A DNA stretch of 64,000 bases, taken from the NCBI GenBank assembly GCA_965245735.1, contig CBDFAX010000004.1, positions 1 to 64,000 on the forward strand, in the 5' to 3' direction. The DNA is from Abiotrophia sp965245735 (lineage in GTDB: Bacteria; Bacillota; Bacilli; Lactobacillales; Aerococcaceae). A model generated the notes under the pieces. That model saw only the letters and a list, made by a program, of their open reading frames with translations, was not told where the DNA came from and made no database searches. A program made the position numbers and the translations under genes. Position 1 is the first letter of the stretch. The number at the start of each line of letters is the position of its first letter. Shown one piece after another: positions 35,811-45,058 of the stretch.

Positions 35811-35840
35811 AAAATAAGGCTAAGTTCTTTACTTAGCCTT
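35811..35840 (-). terminator. Terminator of the minus-strand secreted-protein gene
   Basis: On the minus strand a 9-bp stem (35840-35832 with 35824-35816) is followed by a T-rich run. Confidence 0.75.
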
Positions 35841-35846
35841 TTATGT

Positions 35847-36449
35847 TTATTCAAAGTCTTTGACCATGGCCTTGTAGAAATCATGGTTGTAAATTACGAA
35901 GAGATCGTACTGTGGTTTGTCAGGCTTTTTCTCGTCCTGACCGATGCGGTGGCCACTTAGGATAAGGCCGAAATCCTTAGTCTCGACAAAGACCTTATCG
36001 ACAGGCGAGGGTTCCCGATTAAGCAATCGCTCCATTTGGGCTTCAGGTTTGATCCCGAGGCCTGCCATGCGTTGTCGGATGCTATCGGCGTCTAGCTTAG
36101 CCATAGCGAAGGCTAGCACCTTGTTATCGGGAGTTGATAGGAGCACTGCCTCAGGGCCTAAGCGGTGGATGGTGTACTTGAAGTCGGTATTAGCTAGTTG
36201 AGATTCCTTGCTATCCGTTACTTCCCATTTGAAGAGTTGAGCGAGATTGTCAAGAGTCTTCTTAGCATCCTTGAGGTCTAAGGCTTCCTTCAGTTTAGGA
36301 GTCAACTCGTTGCTAGCAGCTTCTAGGCTTTCGTAAGAAGTTTGACTTGAGCCAGACTGGCTAGACTCAGATGACGATTGGGCCAGTACGGGGCTAGTCG
36401 TTAAGACCAGACCGGCTGCTAATAGGCTAAGTTTCTTGAATAGAGACAT
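35847..36449 (-). CDS. Secreted protein of unknown function
   Basis: The 200-residue protein starts with a clear Sec signal peptide (basic start, hydrophobic core, cleavage after VLAQ or thereabouts, residue 24). No lipobox Cys is present, so it is probably released or loosely wall-bound. A Ser/Gln-rich low-complexity linker (about residues 24-40) follows, then an alpha/beta domain with motifs FKWEVTDS, YTIHRLG and DLFVIYNH that I do not recognise. It shares a transcript with the two-helix membrane protein 16 bases upstream. The two may work together at the envelope. Function unknown. Confidence 0.75.
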   Translation of the reverse strand: MSLFKKLSLLAAGLVLTTSPVLAQSSSESSQSGSSQTSYESLEAASNELTPKLKEALDLKDAKKTLDNLAQLFKWEVTDSKESQLANTDFKYTIHRLGPEAVLLSTPDNKVLAFAMAKLDADSIRQRMAGLGIKPEAQMERLLNREPSPVDKVFVETKDFGLILSGHRIGQDEKKPDKPQYDLFVIYNHDFYKAMVKDFE

Positions 36450-36465
36450 ATACTACCTCCTTGAC

Positions 36466-37062
36466 TTACTTGTCTGAGATGGCATCTTCAAAACGAAGAC
36501 TTGGTTTGACTTGCAGCAGATAGCGGAAGAGCTCAATGAGATTGTCGTATTTTTGCTGACTGACAGTCCCCATATCTAAAGAATTCATTTCCTGATCGCC
36601 TTCTCTCATGTAGAGGAAGAAGAGGTGGTTGGATGAGACATGTGGGCCGTCTTTCATGCGTTCAATCTTTACACCGATTAGGCTTAACTCTTCGATTTGG
36701 TAGTCAATGAAGCCGTTTTTGATATAGAAGAGGGTATCGCGGTAGACATAGAATTGGTTGAGTGGGTCCACAAAGCTAGCTTGCTCCGTCAGCATGGAGA
36801 GGTTGTCACGCAATTCCGGGTAGCGTTGGTAGGTCGCTTCGTAGCGTGCCTTGGTTTCCCGTCTGATTTTGAAAGCCAGGAAAATGAAGCTGATGCCCAT
36901 AGGGATAAAGAGTAGGCCAAAGATACTAGATGCGATAATGCCGACCTGATCCTGTTTATTGATTGCACTCGGGATATTGAGAACAGCCCAAATACCCATG
37001 AGGATGAAGAAAATCCCGAATGGTAAGGCTGTGAACATCGCATGATTATTATTCTGTTTCAT
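36466..37062 (-). CDS. Two-helix membrane protein of unknown function
   Basis: The 198-residue protein has two hydrophobic segments (about residues 11-32 and 43-66), followed by a cytosolic or extracellular domain of about 130 residues containing FYVYRDTLFYIKNGFIDY and EELSLIGVKIER. These have the repeating hydrophobic pattern of a PH-like beta domain. It has a good AGGAGG site and a strong extended -10 promoter. I do not recognise the family. It is the first gene of a two-gene minus-strand unit with the secreted protein. Confidence 0.7.
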   Translation of the reverse strand: MKQNNNHAMFTALPFGIFFILMGIWAVLNIPSAINKQDQVGIIASSIFGLLFIPMGISFIFLAFKIRRETKARYEATYQRYPELRDNLSMLTEQASFVDPLNQFYVYRDTLFYIKNGFIDYQIEELSLIGVKIERMKDGPHVSSNHLFFLYMREGDQEMNSLDMGTVSQQKYDNLIELFRYLLQVKPSLRFEDAISDK

Positions 37063-37088
37063 TGAAAACCTCCTAAGATAGTCTTTGA

Positions 37089-37097
37089 CTTATTATA
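37089..37097 (-). promoter_or_regulatory. Extended -10 promoter of the membrane/secreted protein pair
   Basis: On the minus strand TATGCTATAAT includes TATAAT (complement of 37092-37097) with a TG two bases before it. It sits directly after the cysE terminator. Confidence 0.6.
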
Positions 37098-37133
37098 GCA
37101 TAAGACAAGCTTTTTTGTCTTTGATGGCCAATC

Positions 37134-37164
37134 AAAAAAGAGGCTGAGACAAGTGACTCAGCCT
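37134..37164 (-). terminator. Terminator of cysK-cysE
   Basis: On the minus strand an 8-bp stem (37164-37157 with 37148-37141) and a T run (complement of 37134-37139). The stem overlaps the cysE stop codon. Confidence 0.85.
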
Positions 37165-37745
37165 TTATCCTCAGGCTCCGAAGAAGCGCTATGAGGAGTC
37201 TTGTGAAAAGGTACAATCTGATCTTGCCCCGGGTACTTGATCCAGGCGGGGGCTTCGTATACGATGGCACCTGCAGGCACATCTTGCTTGATGACGACAT
37301 TACAGCCGATTTTGGCTCCTTGGCCGATGGTGACATTGCCCAGAATCTTGGTGCCTGCTCCAATCAGGACATGGTCTTCAACTGTTGGATGGCGCTTGAC
37401 AGGATCTAACTTGGTCCCGCCGAGGGTCACGCCTTGATAGAGGGTGACATCCTTGCCAACTATGGCTGTCTCGCCAATGACGATGCCCATGCCATGGTCC
37501 ATAAAGAGGCCAGGACCAATTTGGGCACCGGGATGAATTTCAATCCCGGTCACGCGACGGGCACGTTTGGCTAGGAGTCTAGCCAGAAGTGGATGGCCTT
37601 TGACATAGAGCGCATGGGCAATGTAGTGGTAGTTAAGAGCCTTAATATGTGGATAGGTCCAGAAGACCATCCAAGGCGACTTGGCAGCTGGGTCAAGGGC
37701 CATGACGCGCTGAATATTATAGGAAAGTCGTTGCCAGAAAGACAT
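37158..37745 (-). CDS. cysE: Serine O-acetyltransferase
   Basis: The 195-residue protein has an N-terminal helical domain (about 1-65) and a left-handed beta helix of hexapeptide repeats (GIEIHPGAQIGPGLFMDHGMGIVIGE and later, about 66-165). The catalytic His lies in FMDHGMG. It makes O-acetylserine from serine and acetyl-CoA for cysteine synthesis. It is the short Gram-positive form. Its ATG overlaps the cysK stop by one base (TAATG), so the two are coupled, the classic CysE-CysK pair. Confidence 0.95.
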   Translation of the reverse strand: MSFWQRLSYNIQRVMALDPAAKSPWMVFWTYPHIKALNYHYIAHALYVKGHPLLARLLAKRARRVTGIEIHPGAQIGPGLFMDHGMGIVIGETAIVGKDVTLYQGVTLGGTKLDPVKRHPTVEDHVLIGAGTKILGNVTIGQGAKIGCNVVIKQDVPAGAIVYEAPAWIKYPGQDQIVPFHKTPHSASSEPEDKG

Positions 37746-38653
37746 TAAACTTGGACGTAGTTCCCACCTTCAAAGTCCAAGACGGAGAGATATTTCTCTA
37801 CGCCATCAGGTAAGATGGTCACAATTTTTTTGTCAGGATATTGGGCAGCTAGTTTCTTAGCCCCGGCCAAGGCTGCACCAGACGAAATACCGACCCCAAT
37901 ACCAGTCGTCCGGATAAAGTCTTTGGCTTCAGCGAAGGCTTCGTCATTGCTGATAGTCAGGACTTGGTTGGCTAATTCAGGTTTGAAGTTACCTGGCAGG
38001 AAGCCAGTCCCAATCCCTTGAATCTTATGGGCGCCGGCCCGACCTTGGCTGATAACAGGTGAATCTTCTGGTTCTAAAGCAACCGCCAAGACGCCAGGTT
38101 TGTGTTCATTCAAGTATTGCACGACCCCTGTGAAGGTACCGCCAGTCCCAATCCCTGCGACAAAAATATCTAGGTCTGGCACTTGTTCTAGGATTTCCTT
38201 ACCTGTAGTTTGGTGGTGGTAAGCTGGGTTAGCTGGGTTATCAAATTGGCTCAAAATAATAGCGTTTGGATAACGGCTCTTAATTTCTTCTGCCTTAGCG
38301 ATAGCCGCCTTCATACCGCCTTCTTTTGGAGTCAAGACGAGTTGCGCCCCGTAGGCCTTGATAAGTTGGCGACGCTCCACGCTAAAGCTTTCAGGCATGA
38401 TGACAACTGCCTTGAGACCCAAGACAGAGGCCAGAAGGGCGACTGCAATCCCAGTGTTACCAGAACTTGGCTCAACAAAGATAGTTTCAGGCGTGACTGC
38501 ACCTGCTGCTTGAGCTGCTTGAATCATACCCAGAACGGCACGATCTTTGACGCTGCCACCCAAGTTGTACTTCTCGAGTTTGACATAGATATTGCTATTG
38601 TCTAATTGATAGACAGGGGTATTGCCGATAAATTGTAATGATGTTTGGGACAT
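37745..38653 (-). CDS. cysK: Cysteine synthase (O-acetylserine sulfhydrylase)
   Basis: The 302-residue fold-type II PLP enzyme has the PLP lysine Lys36 (GGSVKDRA), the substrate loop EPSSGNTGIA and the phosphate-binding GTGGTFTG. It condenses O-acetylserine with sulfide to cysteine. The ATG at 38653 has AAGGAG nine bases upstream; the in-frame TTG at 38662 is rejected. It leads the cysK-cysE operon, whose promoter has a good -10 and a poor -35, as expected for an activator-dependent promoter. Confidence 0.95.
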   Translation of the reverse strand: MSQTSLQFIGNTPVYQLDNSNIYVKLEKYNLGGSVKDRAVLGMIQAAQAAGAVTPETIFVEPSSGNTGIAVALLASVLGLKAVVIMPESFSVERRQLIKAYGAQLVLTPKEGGMKAAIAKAEEIKSRYPNAIILSQFDNPANPAYHHQTTGKEILEQVPDLDIFVAGIGTGGTFTGVVQYLNEHKPGVLAVALEPEDSPVISQGRAGAHKIQGIGTGFLPGNFKPELANQVLTISNDEAFAEAKDFIRTTGIGVGISSGAALAGAKKLAAQYPDKKIVTILPDGVEKYLSVLDFEGGNYVQV

Positions 38654-38704
38654 ATAGTTCAACTCCTTCGTATTTGGCTGTCATCAGCCGACTTATTGTT
38701 GATA

Positions 38705-38726
38705 AGTATAACACAGTTTGGTATAC
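38705..38726 (-). promoter_or_regulatory. Possible LysR-type operator over the cysK promoter -10
   Basis: An inverted repeat GTATA-N11-TATAC (38706-38710 and 38722-38726) overlaps TATACT (complement of 38705-38710). Spacing fits the T-N11-A rule for LysR regulators. The -35 is poor. Confidence 0.35.
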
Positions 38727-38816
38727 CTGGCGCGGGTTTAGGGCTATTTTGGCTATCTTAATTTCATATAACCAGCTATAGTTTTTGACTTGAAAGGTGA
38801 GTTTAGCCTCAGGATT

Positions 38817-38825
38817 TGTTATAAT
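38817..38825 (+). promoter_or_regulatory. Extended -10 promoter of pcrA
   Basis: TGTTATAAT contains TATAAT at 38820-38825 with an extended TG at 38817-38818. No good -35 is spaced correctly. Confidence 0.5.
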
Positions 38826-38859
38826 GGGAGTTGAGATTTAGAAGATGGAGGTTGGGCAT

Positions 38860-41241
38860 GTGACGGCGCTAGATACGTTGATTAAAGGCTTAAATTCAAA
38901 ACAAAGAGAGGCGGTTCTGACCACGGAAGGGCCTGTCCTCATTGCAGCCGGAGCAGGGAGTGGTAAGACGCGGGTTTTAACTCATCGCATCGCCTACCTA
39001 ATTCAGGAGCGGCAAGTCAATCCTTGGAATATCCTGGCCATTACCTTCACCAATAAAGCAGCAGCCGAGATGAGAGAACGGGTCCAACGTCTAGTGGGGG
39101 AAGAGGCTTCTTCTATTTGGGTGGCTACCTTCCACGCCATGTGTGCCCGTATTCTGCGTCGGGAAATTGAGACGCTGGGCTATGCCAAGAACTTTACCAT
39201 TATTGACCAGGGCGAGCAGCAGACCCTGATGAAGCAGGTCTTGCGGGACTTGAACTTGGACAGTGACCAGTATAACTACAAGGACTTGCTCTGGGTCATT
39301 GATGCAGCTAAGAACCAAGGTTACCTACCGGATGATTTCCTCGCTTCTGATAGTGGCTATATTCATGAGATTCATGCCAATATCTACCGCAATTATCAGA
39401 AGCGACTTAAGGCAGCCAATGCCCTGGACTTTAATGACCTGATTTTGCTGACCGTGCGACTACTCGAGCAGAATCCGACCATCCGCCAGTTCTATCAGCA
39501 GAAATTCCAATATATTCATGTAGATGAGTACCAAGATACCAACCATAGTCAATACCGACTGGTTCAGCTCCTGGCGGGTTTGCTTAAGAATATTTGCGTG
39601 GTGGGGGATGCCGACCAATCGATTTATGGTTGGCGGGGGGCCAATATGGCCAACATTCTTAACTTCGAGCAGGACTACCCTCAAGCTAAGGTGATCTTGC
39701 TAGAACAGAATTACCGTTCCACTCAAACCATTCTTAAGGCCGCTAACAGTGTGATTGAAAATAACCTCCAGCGTAAGGATAAGCAACTCTGGAGTGATGG
39801 CCAAGTAGGGGAGAAGATTCAAATCTACTCTGCTGAGAGTGACTTGGAGGAGGCGGATTTTGTTACGCGAACTATTCGGCTTTTGCGGGACCAAGAAGGA
39901 GCCAACTATAGCCAAGTGGCTGTGCTCTATCGGACTCAGGCCCAATCACGGGGGCTAGAAGAAGCTCTCTTGCGGTCCAATATGCCCTACAAGGTAGTGG
40001 GGGGGCTTAAGTTCTATGCCCGCAAGGAAATTCAAGACACCTTAGCTTATCTGCGACTCTTGGATAATCCACATGACAATCTCAGCCTTAACCGAATCAT
40101 TAATGTGCCTAAGCGGGGAATTGGGGCAACAACGGTGACCAAGTTGGCCGAATTCGCGGATTCTCTCGGGGTCTCCTGGTTTGAGGCCATTGGGCGCCTG
40201 CATTTCTCCAATTTCTCAGCCAGTGTTCAGAAAAAGCTGTTGGACTTTGCTCACTTGATTGAGACCTTGCGCCAGCAAGTGCCTTTCTTACCCCTCCGAG
40301 ACTTAACTGAAGAAGTTTGGGATAAGACGGGTTACCTTAAATCGCTCAAGGAAGAAGGGACAGTCGAGGCGGCTAACCGTCTGGAGAACTTGGAAGAATT
40401 TGCATCAGTCGTCACCCAGTTCGACCAAACGGAGCGGGAGGCAATCTTGGAACAAGATCCTGATTATTTGGCTCAGACCCAGGGTCAGGAAGAAGTAGCC
40501 TTGGCGCCACTGACCGAATTTTTAACCGATGTCTCCCTTATGACCGATGCAGACAATCAGGAAGAAACCTTAAATCAGGTGACCCTCATGACCCTGCATG
40601 CAGCCAAGGGCTTGGAATTCCCTTATGTCTTTATGGTGGGCATGGAAGAGGGACTCTTCCCACTGCGGCGGGCTAGCGAGAATCCTGACGAGCTAGAAGA
40701 AGAGCGGCGTCTGGCCTATGTAGGCATGACCCGGGCTGAACGCGCCCTCTATCTGACCGTTAGCAAGCGACGCCTGCAATATGGCCGAACCGTGACCAAT
40801 CCACCTAGTCGATTCTTGGATGAAATCCAACCTGATTTGGTCGAGTGGCTAGGGTCAGGCCGTCAGTCAAGCGTCTACGGCCAAAGTAGCTGGAAGCAGA
40901 CCTGGTCTGACAGTTCTTCTTGGACTGGCTTTTATCATCAGCCGACCGCCAATGTCGCTCCTAGTCGGACTATTGGCAAGAAAGAAACAGGAGACCGTCG
41001 ACTTAAGAATCAAGCGGCCCTCCGGCATAAGGGGCCAGTAGCCGGGACTAGGCCTTCTACCAGTGGAGCAGGCCAGGCCTGGAAGGTCGGCGATAAGGTC
41101 ATCCACAAGACCTTCGGCCAGGGCACCATCGTTAAGGTGGCTAAGGCTGGCAAAGACCAACTACTGAGCGTGGCCTTCGCCTCGCAAGGCATCAAGGATT
41201 TGATGGCAGCCTATGCTCCTTTGACTAAGGCAAGTGAATAA
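38860..41241 (+). CDS. pcrA: ATP-dependent DNA helicase PcrA
   Basis: The 793-residue SF1A helicase has motif I (AGAGSGKT), Ia (ITFTNKAAAEM), motif II (HVDEYQDTN), motif III (VVGDADQSIYGWRGA), motif IV (LEQNYRSTQ), motif V (MTLHAAKGLEF) and motif VI (AYVGMTRAERAL). The C-terminus ends with the PcrA tail that contacts RNA polymerase (WKVGDKVIHKTFGQG). PcrA unwinds DNA in repair and plasmid replication. The GTG at 38860 is eight bases after GATGGAGG and agrees with related PcrA starts; the ATG at 38845 lies inside that ribosome site. It is followed by ligA, the standard order in Firmicutes. Confidence 0.96.
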   Translation: MTALDTLIKGLNSKQREAVLTTEGPVLIAAGAGSGKTRVLTHRIAYLIQERQVNPWNILAITFTNKAAAEMRERVQRLVGEEASSIWVATFHAMCARILRREIETLGYAKNFTIIDQGEQQTLMKQVLRDLNLDSDQYNYKDLLWVIDAAKNQGYLPDDFLASDSGYIHEIHANIYRNYQKRLKAANALDFNDLILLTVRLLEQNPTIRQFYQQKFQYIHVDEYQDTNHSQYRLVQLLAGLLKNICVVGDADQSIYGWRGANMANILNFEQDYPQAKVILLEQNYRSTQTILKAANSVIENNLQRKDKQLWSDGQVGEKIQIYSAESDLEEADFVTRTIRLLRDQEGANYSQVAVLYRTQAQSRGLEEALLRSNMPYKVVGGLKFYARKEIQDTLAYLRLLDNPHDNLSLNRIINVPKRGIGATTVTKLAEFADSLGVSWFEAIGRLHFSNFSASVQKKLLDFAHLIETLRQQVPFLPLRDLTEEVWDKTGYLKSLKEEGTVEAANRLENLEEFASVVTQFDQTEREAILEQDPDYLAQTQGQEEVALAPLTEFLTDVSLMTDADNQEETLNQVTLMTLHAAKGLEFPYVFMVGMEEGLFPLRRASENPDELEEERRLAYVGMTRAERALYLTVSKRRLQYGRTVTNPPSRFLDEIQPDLVEWLGSGRQSSVYGQSSWKQTWSDSSSWTGFYHQPTANVAPSRTIGKKETGDRRLKNQAALRHKGPVAGTRPSTSGAGQAWKVGDKVIHKTFGQGTIVKVAKAGKDQLLSVAFASQGIKDLMAAYAPLTKASE

Positions 41242-41249
41242 AATAAGCC

Positions 41250-41276
41250 AAGCTGAGACTCAAGTCTCAGCTTTTT
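41250..41276 (+). terminator. Terminator after pcrA
   Basis: A 10-bp stem (41250-41259 with 41264-41273), a 4-nt loop and a T run. Confidence 0.9.
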
Positions 41277-41440
41277 TCGTATGACTTAGGTGTTCGATAG
41301 TGGTCACCCTGGGAAAGCATATTGCACTTTTGTAAAAAGTTCGCATTTTCCGAGAAAAATTCGCTCAAATGCGCTATAATGTAGATTAGGGTAGTGGGCC
41401 CATGGCTCACTAGCTGACCTGGATATGAAGGAGAATGAAA

Positions 41441-43450
41441 ATGCCAAGCCAAAACCTTCAGGCACGCCTTGAAGAAGTCAAGCACTTATTAAATGACTAT
41501 GCCTACCATTACTATGTTCTAGACCAATCCCTGGTCAGTGACGCAAGCTATGATGCCCTCTATCGGGAACTGGAAGAAATTGAAGCGGCGCATCCAGAAT
41601 GGATTACGCCAGATTCACCTACCCAAAGGGTCGGGGACCAGCTCCTAGAAGGCTTTAGTAAAGTGGCTCACGCAGAGTCCATGTATAGTCTAGGCAATGC
41701 CTTCAGTCCAGAAGAAGTGACACAATTTATTGAGCGGGTGACCCAACAAGTCGAGGGCCCTGTCTCTTTCATGTGTGAATGTAAAATCGATGGCTTAGCC
41801 ATTGCCCTTACCTACCAGGATGGTGTCTTTGTACGTGGCGCTACGCGGGGGGACGGGACAATTGGCGAAGACATCACCCAGAATCTTCGTACCATTCGCT
41901 CCTTGCCTCTACGCCTAAGACAAAATCTGTCAGTAGAAGTACGCGGTGAATGTTACATGCCTAAGGCTGTCTTCCTTGCACTCAATGAGGAACGCGAAGC
42001 CCAAGGCCAAGAAATCTTTAAGAATCCCCGCAATGCGGCGGCTGGTGGCTTACGTCAGTTAGACCCGCGTGCGGTGGCTGACCGCCAACTGAATATCTTC
42101 CTCTACAGTGCAGTCTACACGGATGAATTTCATCCTGAGAGTCAGGCCGGTCTTTTTGCGGCTTTTGAGCAATTGGGGCTACGGACCAATCCGCTCAGAC
42201 GTGAATGTCAGACGGCTGAAGAAGTGATTGACTATATCCAAATGATTGGCCAACAACGCCATGACTTGCCTTATGAGATTGATGGCGTGGTCATCAAGGT
42301 TAACCGCATTGACCAGCAACAGGCCTTAGGCTTTACGGTCAAAGCACCACGCTGGGCCATTGCCTATAAATTTCCGGCTGAAGAAGCTGTGACCACCCTA
42401 CGTGAGGTGGAATGGACCGTGGGGCGGACGGGTGTCGTGACACCAACTGCCATTATGGATCCCGTGCCGTTGGCAGGGACAACGGTCCAACGCGCCAGTC
42501 TCCACAATGTGGACTTGATTGAGAGCCTGGATGTGCGCTTGGGCGACCAAGTTACCATCCACAAGGCGGGCGACATTATTCCTGAGATTACTTCAGTGCT
42601 TCTAGCCAAACGGCCCCAAGACAGTCAGCCCCTGCTTATTCCGACCCATTGTCCGGAATGTCAGACGACCTTAGTACGTCAGGGTGAGGAAGTGGCTTTA
42701 CGCTGTCCTAACCTGGTTTGTCCGGCCCAGCGTCTAGCCCTCTTGAGCCACTTTGTCTCACGGGGTGCCATGAACATACAGGGCTTGGGGCCACGCATTC
42801 TCAACCAGCTAGTCGCCAGTCAAGCAGTCACGGAATTGGATGACCTCTATCGTTTGACCTTAGAGGATTTCTTAGGTTTGGATAAAATCCAAGAAAAATC
42901 TGCCCAAAAATTACTGGCCGCCATTGAAGCTAGCAAGTCCAACTCCGCTGAGCGTTTGCTCTTTGGCTTGGGCATTCGACATGTGGGCGCCAAGGCGGCG
43001 CGCTTAGTCCTGCAAGTCTTTGGTGATTTGAATCGGTTAAGCCAAGCGACTGCCGAGGAAATTGGGGCCATTGAAGGGGTAGGGCCAATTATCAGCCAAT
43101 CTCTAGTACAATATCTAGCCTTGGAATCAAGCCAAGCCATGCTTAAACGCCTAGCAGAGGCAGGCGTTAACCTGACCTATCAGGGGCCACAGCCTCTTGA
43201 AGTGGCAGAAAGTGACACAGTCAATGATTTCTGGTTAGGTAAAACTGTTGTCCTGACTGGGACCATGGAAAGCTATTCGCGTTCTGAAGCCAAGGAGCTC
43301 TTAGAAGCGCGGGGGGCTAAGGTCACCGGGAGTGTCTCTAAAAAGACCGATTATTTGGTGGCAGGTCAGGAAGCCGGAAGCAAATTAAGCAAGGCGGAAT
43401 CCTTGGGTGTAACCATCCTTGACGAAGCCAGTTTCTTAGCAAATCTATAA
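41441..43450 (+). CDS. ligA: NAD-dependent DNA ligase
   Basis: The 669-residue LigA has the adenylation domain with Lys115 (CKIDGLA), an OB domain, a Cys4 zinc finger (CPECQ with CPN-VCP near residues 405-430), the helix-hairpin-helix region and a C-terminal BRCT domain (about 595-669). It seals nicks in replication and repair using NAD. The ATG at 41441 has AAGGAG seven bases upstream; the ATG at 41435 is too close to it. TATAAT at 41375-41380 is the likely -10. It precedes camS by 14 bases. Confidence 0.97.
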   Translation: MPSQNLQARLEEVKHLLNDYAYHYYVLDQSLVSDASYDALYRELEEIEAAHPEWITPDSPTQRVGDQLLEGFSKVAHAESMYSLGNAFSPEEVTQFIERVTQQVEGPVSFMCECKIDGLAIALTYQDGVFVRGATRGDGTIGEDITQNLRTIRSLPLRLRQNLSVEVRGECYMPKAVFLALNEEREAQGQEIFKNPRNAAAGGLRQLDPRAVADRQLNIFLYSAVYTDEFHPESQAGLFAAFEQLGLRTNPLRRECQTAEEVIDYIQMIGQQRHDLPYEIDGVVIKVNRIDQQQALGFTVKAPRWAIAYKFPAEEAVTTLREVEWTVGRTGVVTPTAIMDPVPLAGTTVQRASLHNVDLIESLDVRLGDQVTIHKAGDIIPEITSVLLAKRPQDSQPLLIPTHCPECQTTLVRQGEEVALRCPNLVCPAQRLALLSHFVSRGAMNIQGLGPRILNQLVASQAVTELDDLYRLTLEDFLGLDKIQEKSAQKLLAAIEASKSNSAERLLFGLGIRHVGAKAARLVLQVFGDLNRLSQATAEEIGAIEGVGPIISQSLVQYLALESSQAMLKRLAEAGVNLTYQGPQPLEVAESDTVNDFWLGKTVVLTGTMESYSRSEAKELLEARGAKVTGSVSKKTDYLVAGQEAGSKLSKAESLGVTILDEASFLANL

Positions 43451-43464
43451 AAAGTGGTGAAAAT

Positions 43465-44700
43465 ATGAAAAATAAATGGCAGAAGGGACTGACCCTCGCG
43501 GCAGTCAGTCTGACCCTGGCAGGGTGTCTTAACAACCTAGAAGCCGAAAAAACCAAAAAGCCAGTGGTAGGACCTAACCAGGTGGTAGTTCAGACCACTC
43601 AGAACCAGCTGTCTAGTGAGAACTATCGGGCAGTTATCAGCAATGGTCGCTACCAATTAGGGGTAGCCAGCAGCTCTGACAGCAACCTTAGTTCCGCCGG
43701 TAATATCCGTGCCTTTGAAGAAGGGCTCCTGCGGATTGCCAAAGGCGTCTTTCCAACCAACCAATATTTCCTGCAAGAAGGAACCCTAATTAATCTGGAG
43801 ACCATGACCCGTTGGACGGGCCGTGAATCAGATGATAACCCAGAAGGGCTCAACCCTCGTTTGCCCGATGATGCCGAGCAACAGCGTAAGGCTGAAAGCA
43901 CCATTTCGGCGCAAAGCAGTGAGTCAAGCCAGGAGGAATCGTCTAGTGCAGAATCTAGTTCCAATGATCAGGTAATTACGGATGCGGCTGCAACTCCAAT
44001 TTATCTGGCCCAAATCATGGAAAAAGACATTATGGTGGAAACCAACGATGGCTACTCTCTATCTGGGATTGTAATCGGTTTGGCCATGAATAGTGAATAC
44101 CAATATACCGACGCCAATAACGTGGTGCACCGTCAAGAAATCTCAATCGGGGAAATGCGGGAGCGGGGTAAAGCTTATGCCAACACCATCGTGGGTCGTT
44201 TGCGGGCAACCCCTGAATTGCGTTCCGTGCCAATTTCTGTGGCCATTTTCAGCCAAGCACCTGCCAATAATGTGGTGGGTGGGACCTTCGTCTTAGATGG
44301 GATTTCCCGTGAGGGGAATGCCGTAACCGATTGGACCGAGCATAATGAAAGCCGGGCTCTGCTGCCATTTGTAGGGACCAACCAAGGTAGTAACGACCAA
44401 TACCCAGGTTTTGAGGAATTCCGGACCAAGGTCAGCGACTTCTTCCCTAAACTTAATGGGATTACAGCTGAAGCCCTCAACATCAACGGTAGTCTGGCTT
44501 CACTTAAGATTAATATCGTGACCCAGTTCTATGATTTAACGGAGATTACCGCTCTGACCCAGCATGTGACGGATGTCGCCCAGAACACCTTCCCTGAAGG
44601 ACTTGATCTGCAAGTGCGGATTGAGTCATCAGAAGGGACCGAAGCCCTTATTACCAAGCCGGCGGGCAGCAACCAGTATCAATCGCAAATCCTAAAATAA
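43465..44700 (+). CDS. camS: CamS-family lipoprotein (sex pheromone cAM373 precursor family)
   Basis: The 411-residue protein has a lipoprotein signal peptide with lipobox L-A-G-Cys21. A Ser/Glu-rich low-complexity stretch (about residues 148-172) precedes the CamS domain (TDWTEHNESR, LPFVGTNQGS). In Enterococcus faecalis and staphylococci the CamS signal peptide is processed to a heptapeptide that acts as a pheromone. Here the seven residues before the Cys are VSLTLAG, a different sequence. The gene lies between ligA and gatC, as is usual in Firmicutes. Confidence 0.92.
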   Translation: MKNKWQKGLTLAAVSLTLAGCLNNLEAEKTKKPVVGPNQVVVQTTQNQLSSENYRAVISNGRYQLGVASSSDSNLSSAGNIRAFEEGLLRIAKGVFPTNQYFLQEGTLINLETMTRWTGRESDDNPEGLNPRLPDDAEQQRKAESTISAQSSESSQEESSSAESSSNDQVITDAAATPIYLAQIMEKDIMVETNDGYSLSGIVIGLAMNSEYQYTDANNVVHRQEISIGEMRERGKAYANTIVGRLRATPELRSVPISVAIFSQAPANNVVGGTFVLDGISREGNAVTDWTEHNESRALLPFVGTNQGSNDQYPGFEEFRTKVSDFFPKLNGITAEALNINGSLASLKINIVTQFYDLTEITALTQHVTDVAQNTFPEGLDLQVRIESSEGTEALITKPAGSNQYQSQILK

Positions 44701-44760
44701 GGGGTCACTCGTCCCTACATCAACTAGCATATAAAGTCAGTATCAGAAAGGAAGAATCGC

Positions 44761-45057
44761 ATGGTCCAACCAGCCGATATTAAACACGTCGCCAAATTGG
44801 CGAAACTCTCATTCGATGACAGCAAGATTGATGCCTTTACCGAGGAATTCAATGCTATCATCGACTTTGTTGAGCAACTCGAACAAGTGGATACCCAAGG
44901 GGTCGCACCGACTTACCATGGCAACCAACTCCTCAATGTCTTCCGTGAAGACAAGGCCCAAGCAGGCGTTGAGCGGGAGCAATTATTAGCTAATGTTAAA
45001 ACTAGCAAGGATGGCTTCATTCAAGTACCAGCCATCATGGAAAGTGAGGAAGCCTAA
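44761..45057 (+). CDS. gatC: Aspartyl/glutamyl-tRNA amidotransferase subunit C
   Basis: The 98-residue protein has the GatC signature (VAKLAKLSFDD, IIDFVEQLEQVDTQGV). It stabilises the GatA-GatB complex that converts Glu-tRNA(Gln) to Gln-tRNA(Gln). AAAGGAAG precedes the ATG. It overlaps no gene and is followed immediately by gatA. Confidence 0.96.
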   Translation: MVQPADIKHVAKLAKLSFDDSKIDAFTEEFNAIIDFVEQLEQVDTQGVAPTYHGNQLLNVFREDKAQAGVEREQLLANVKTSKDGFIQVPAIMESEEA

Positions 45058-45058
45058 G

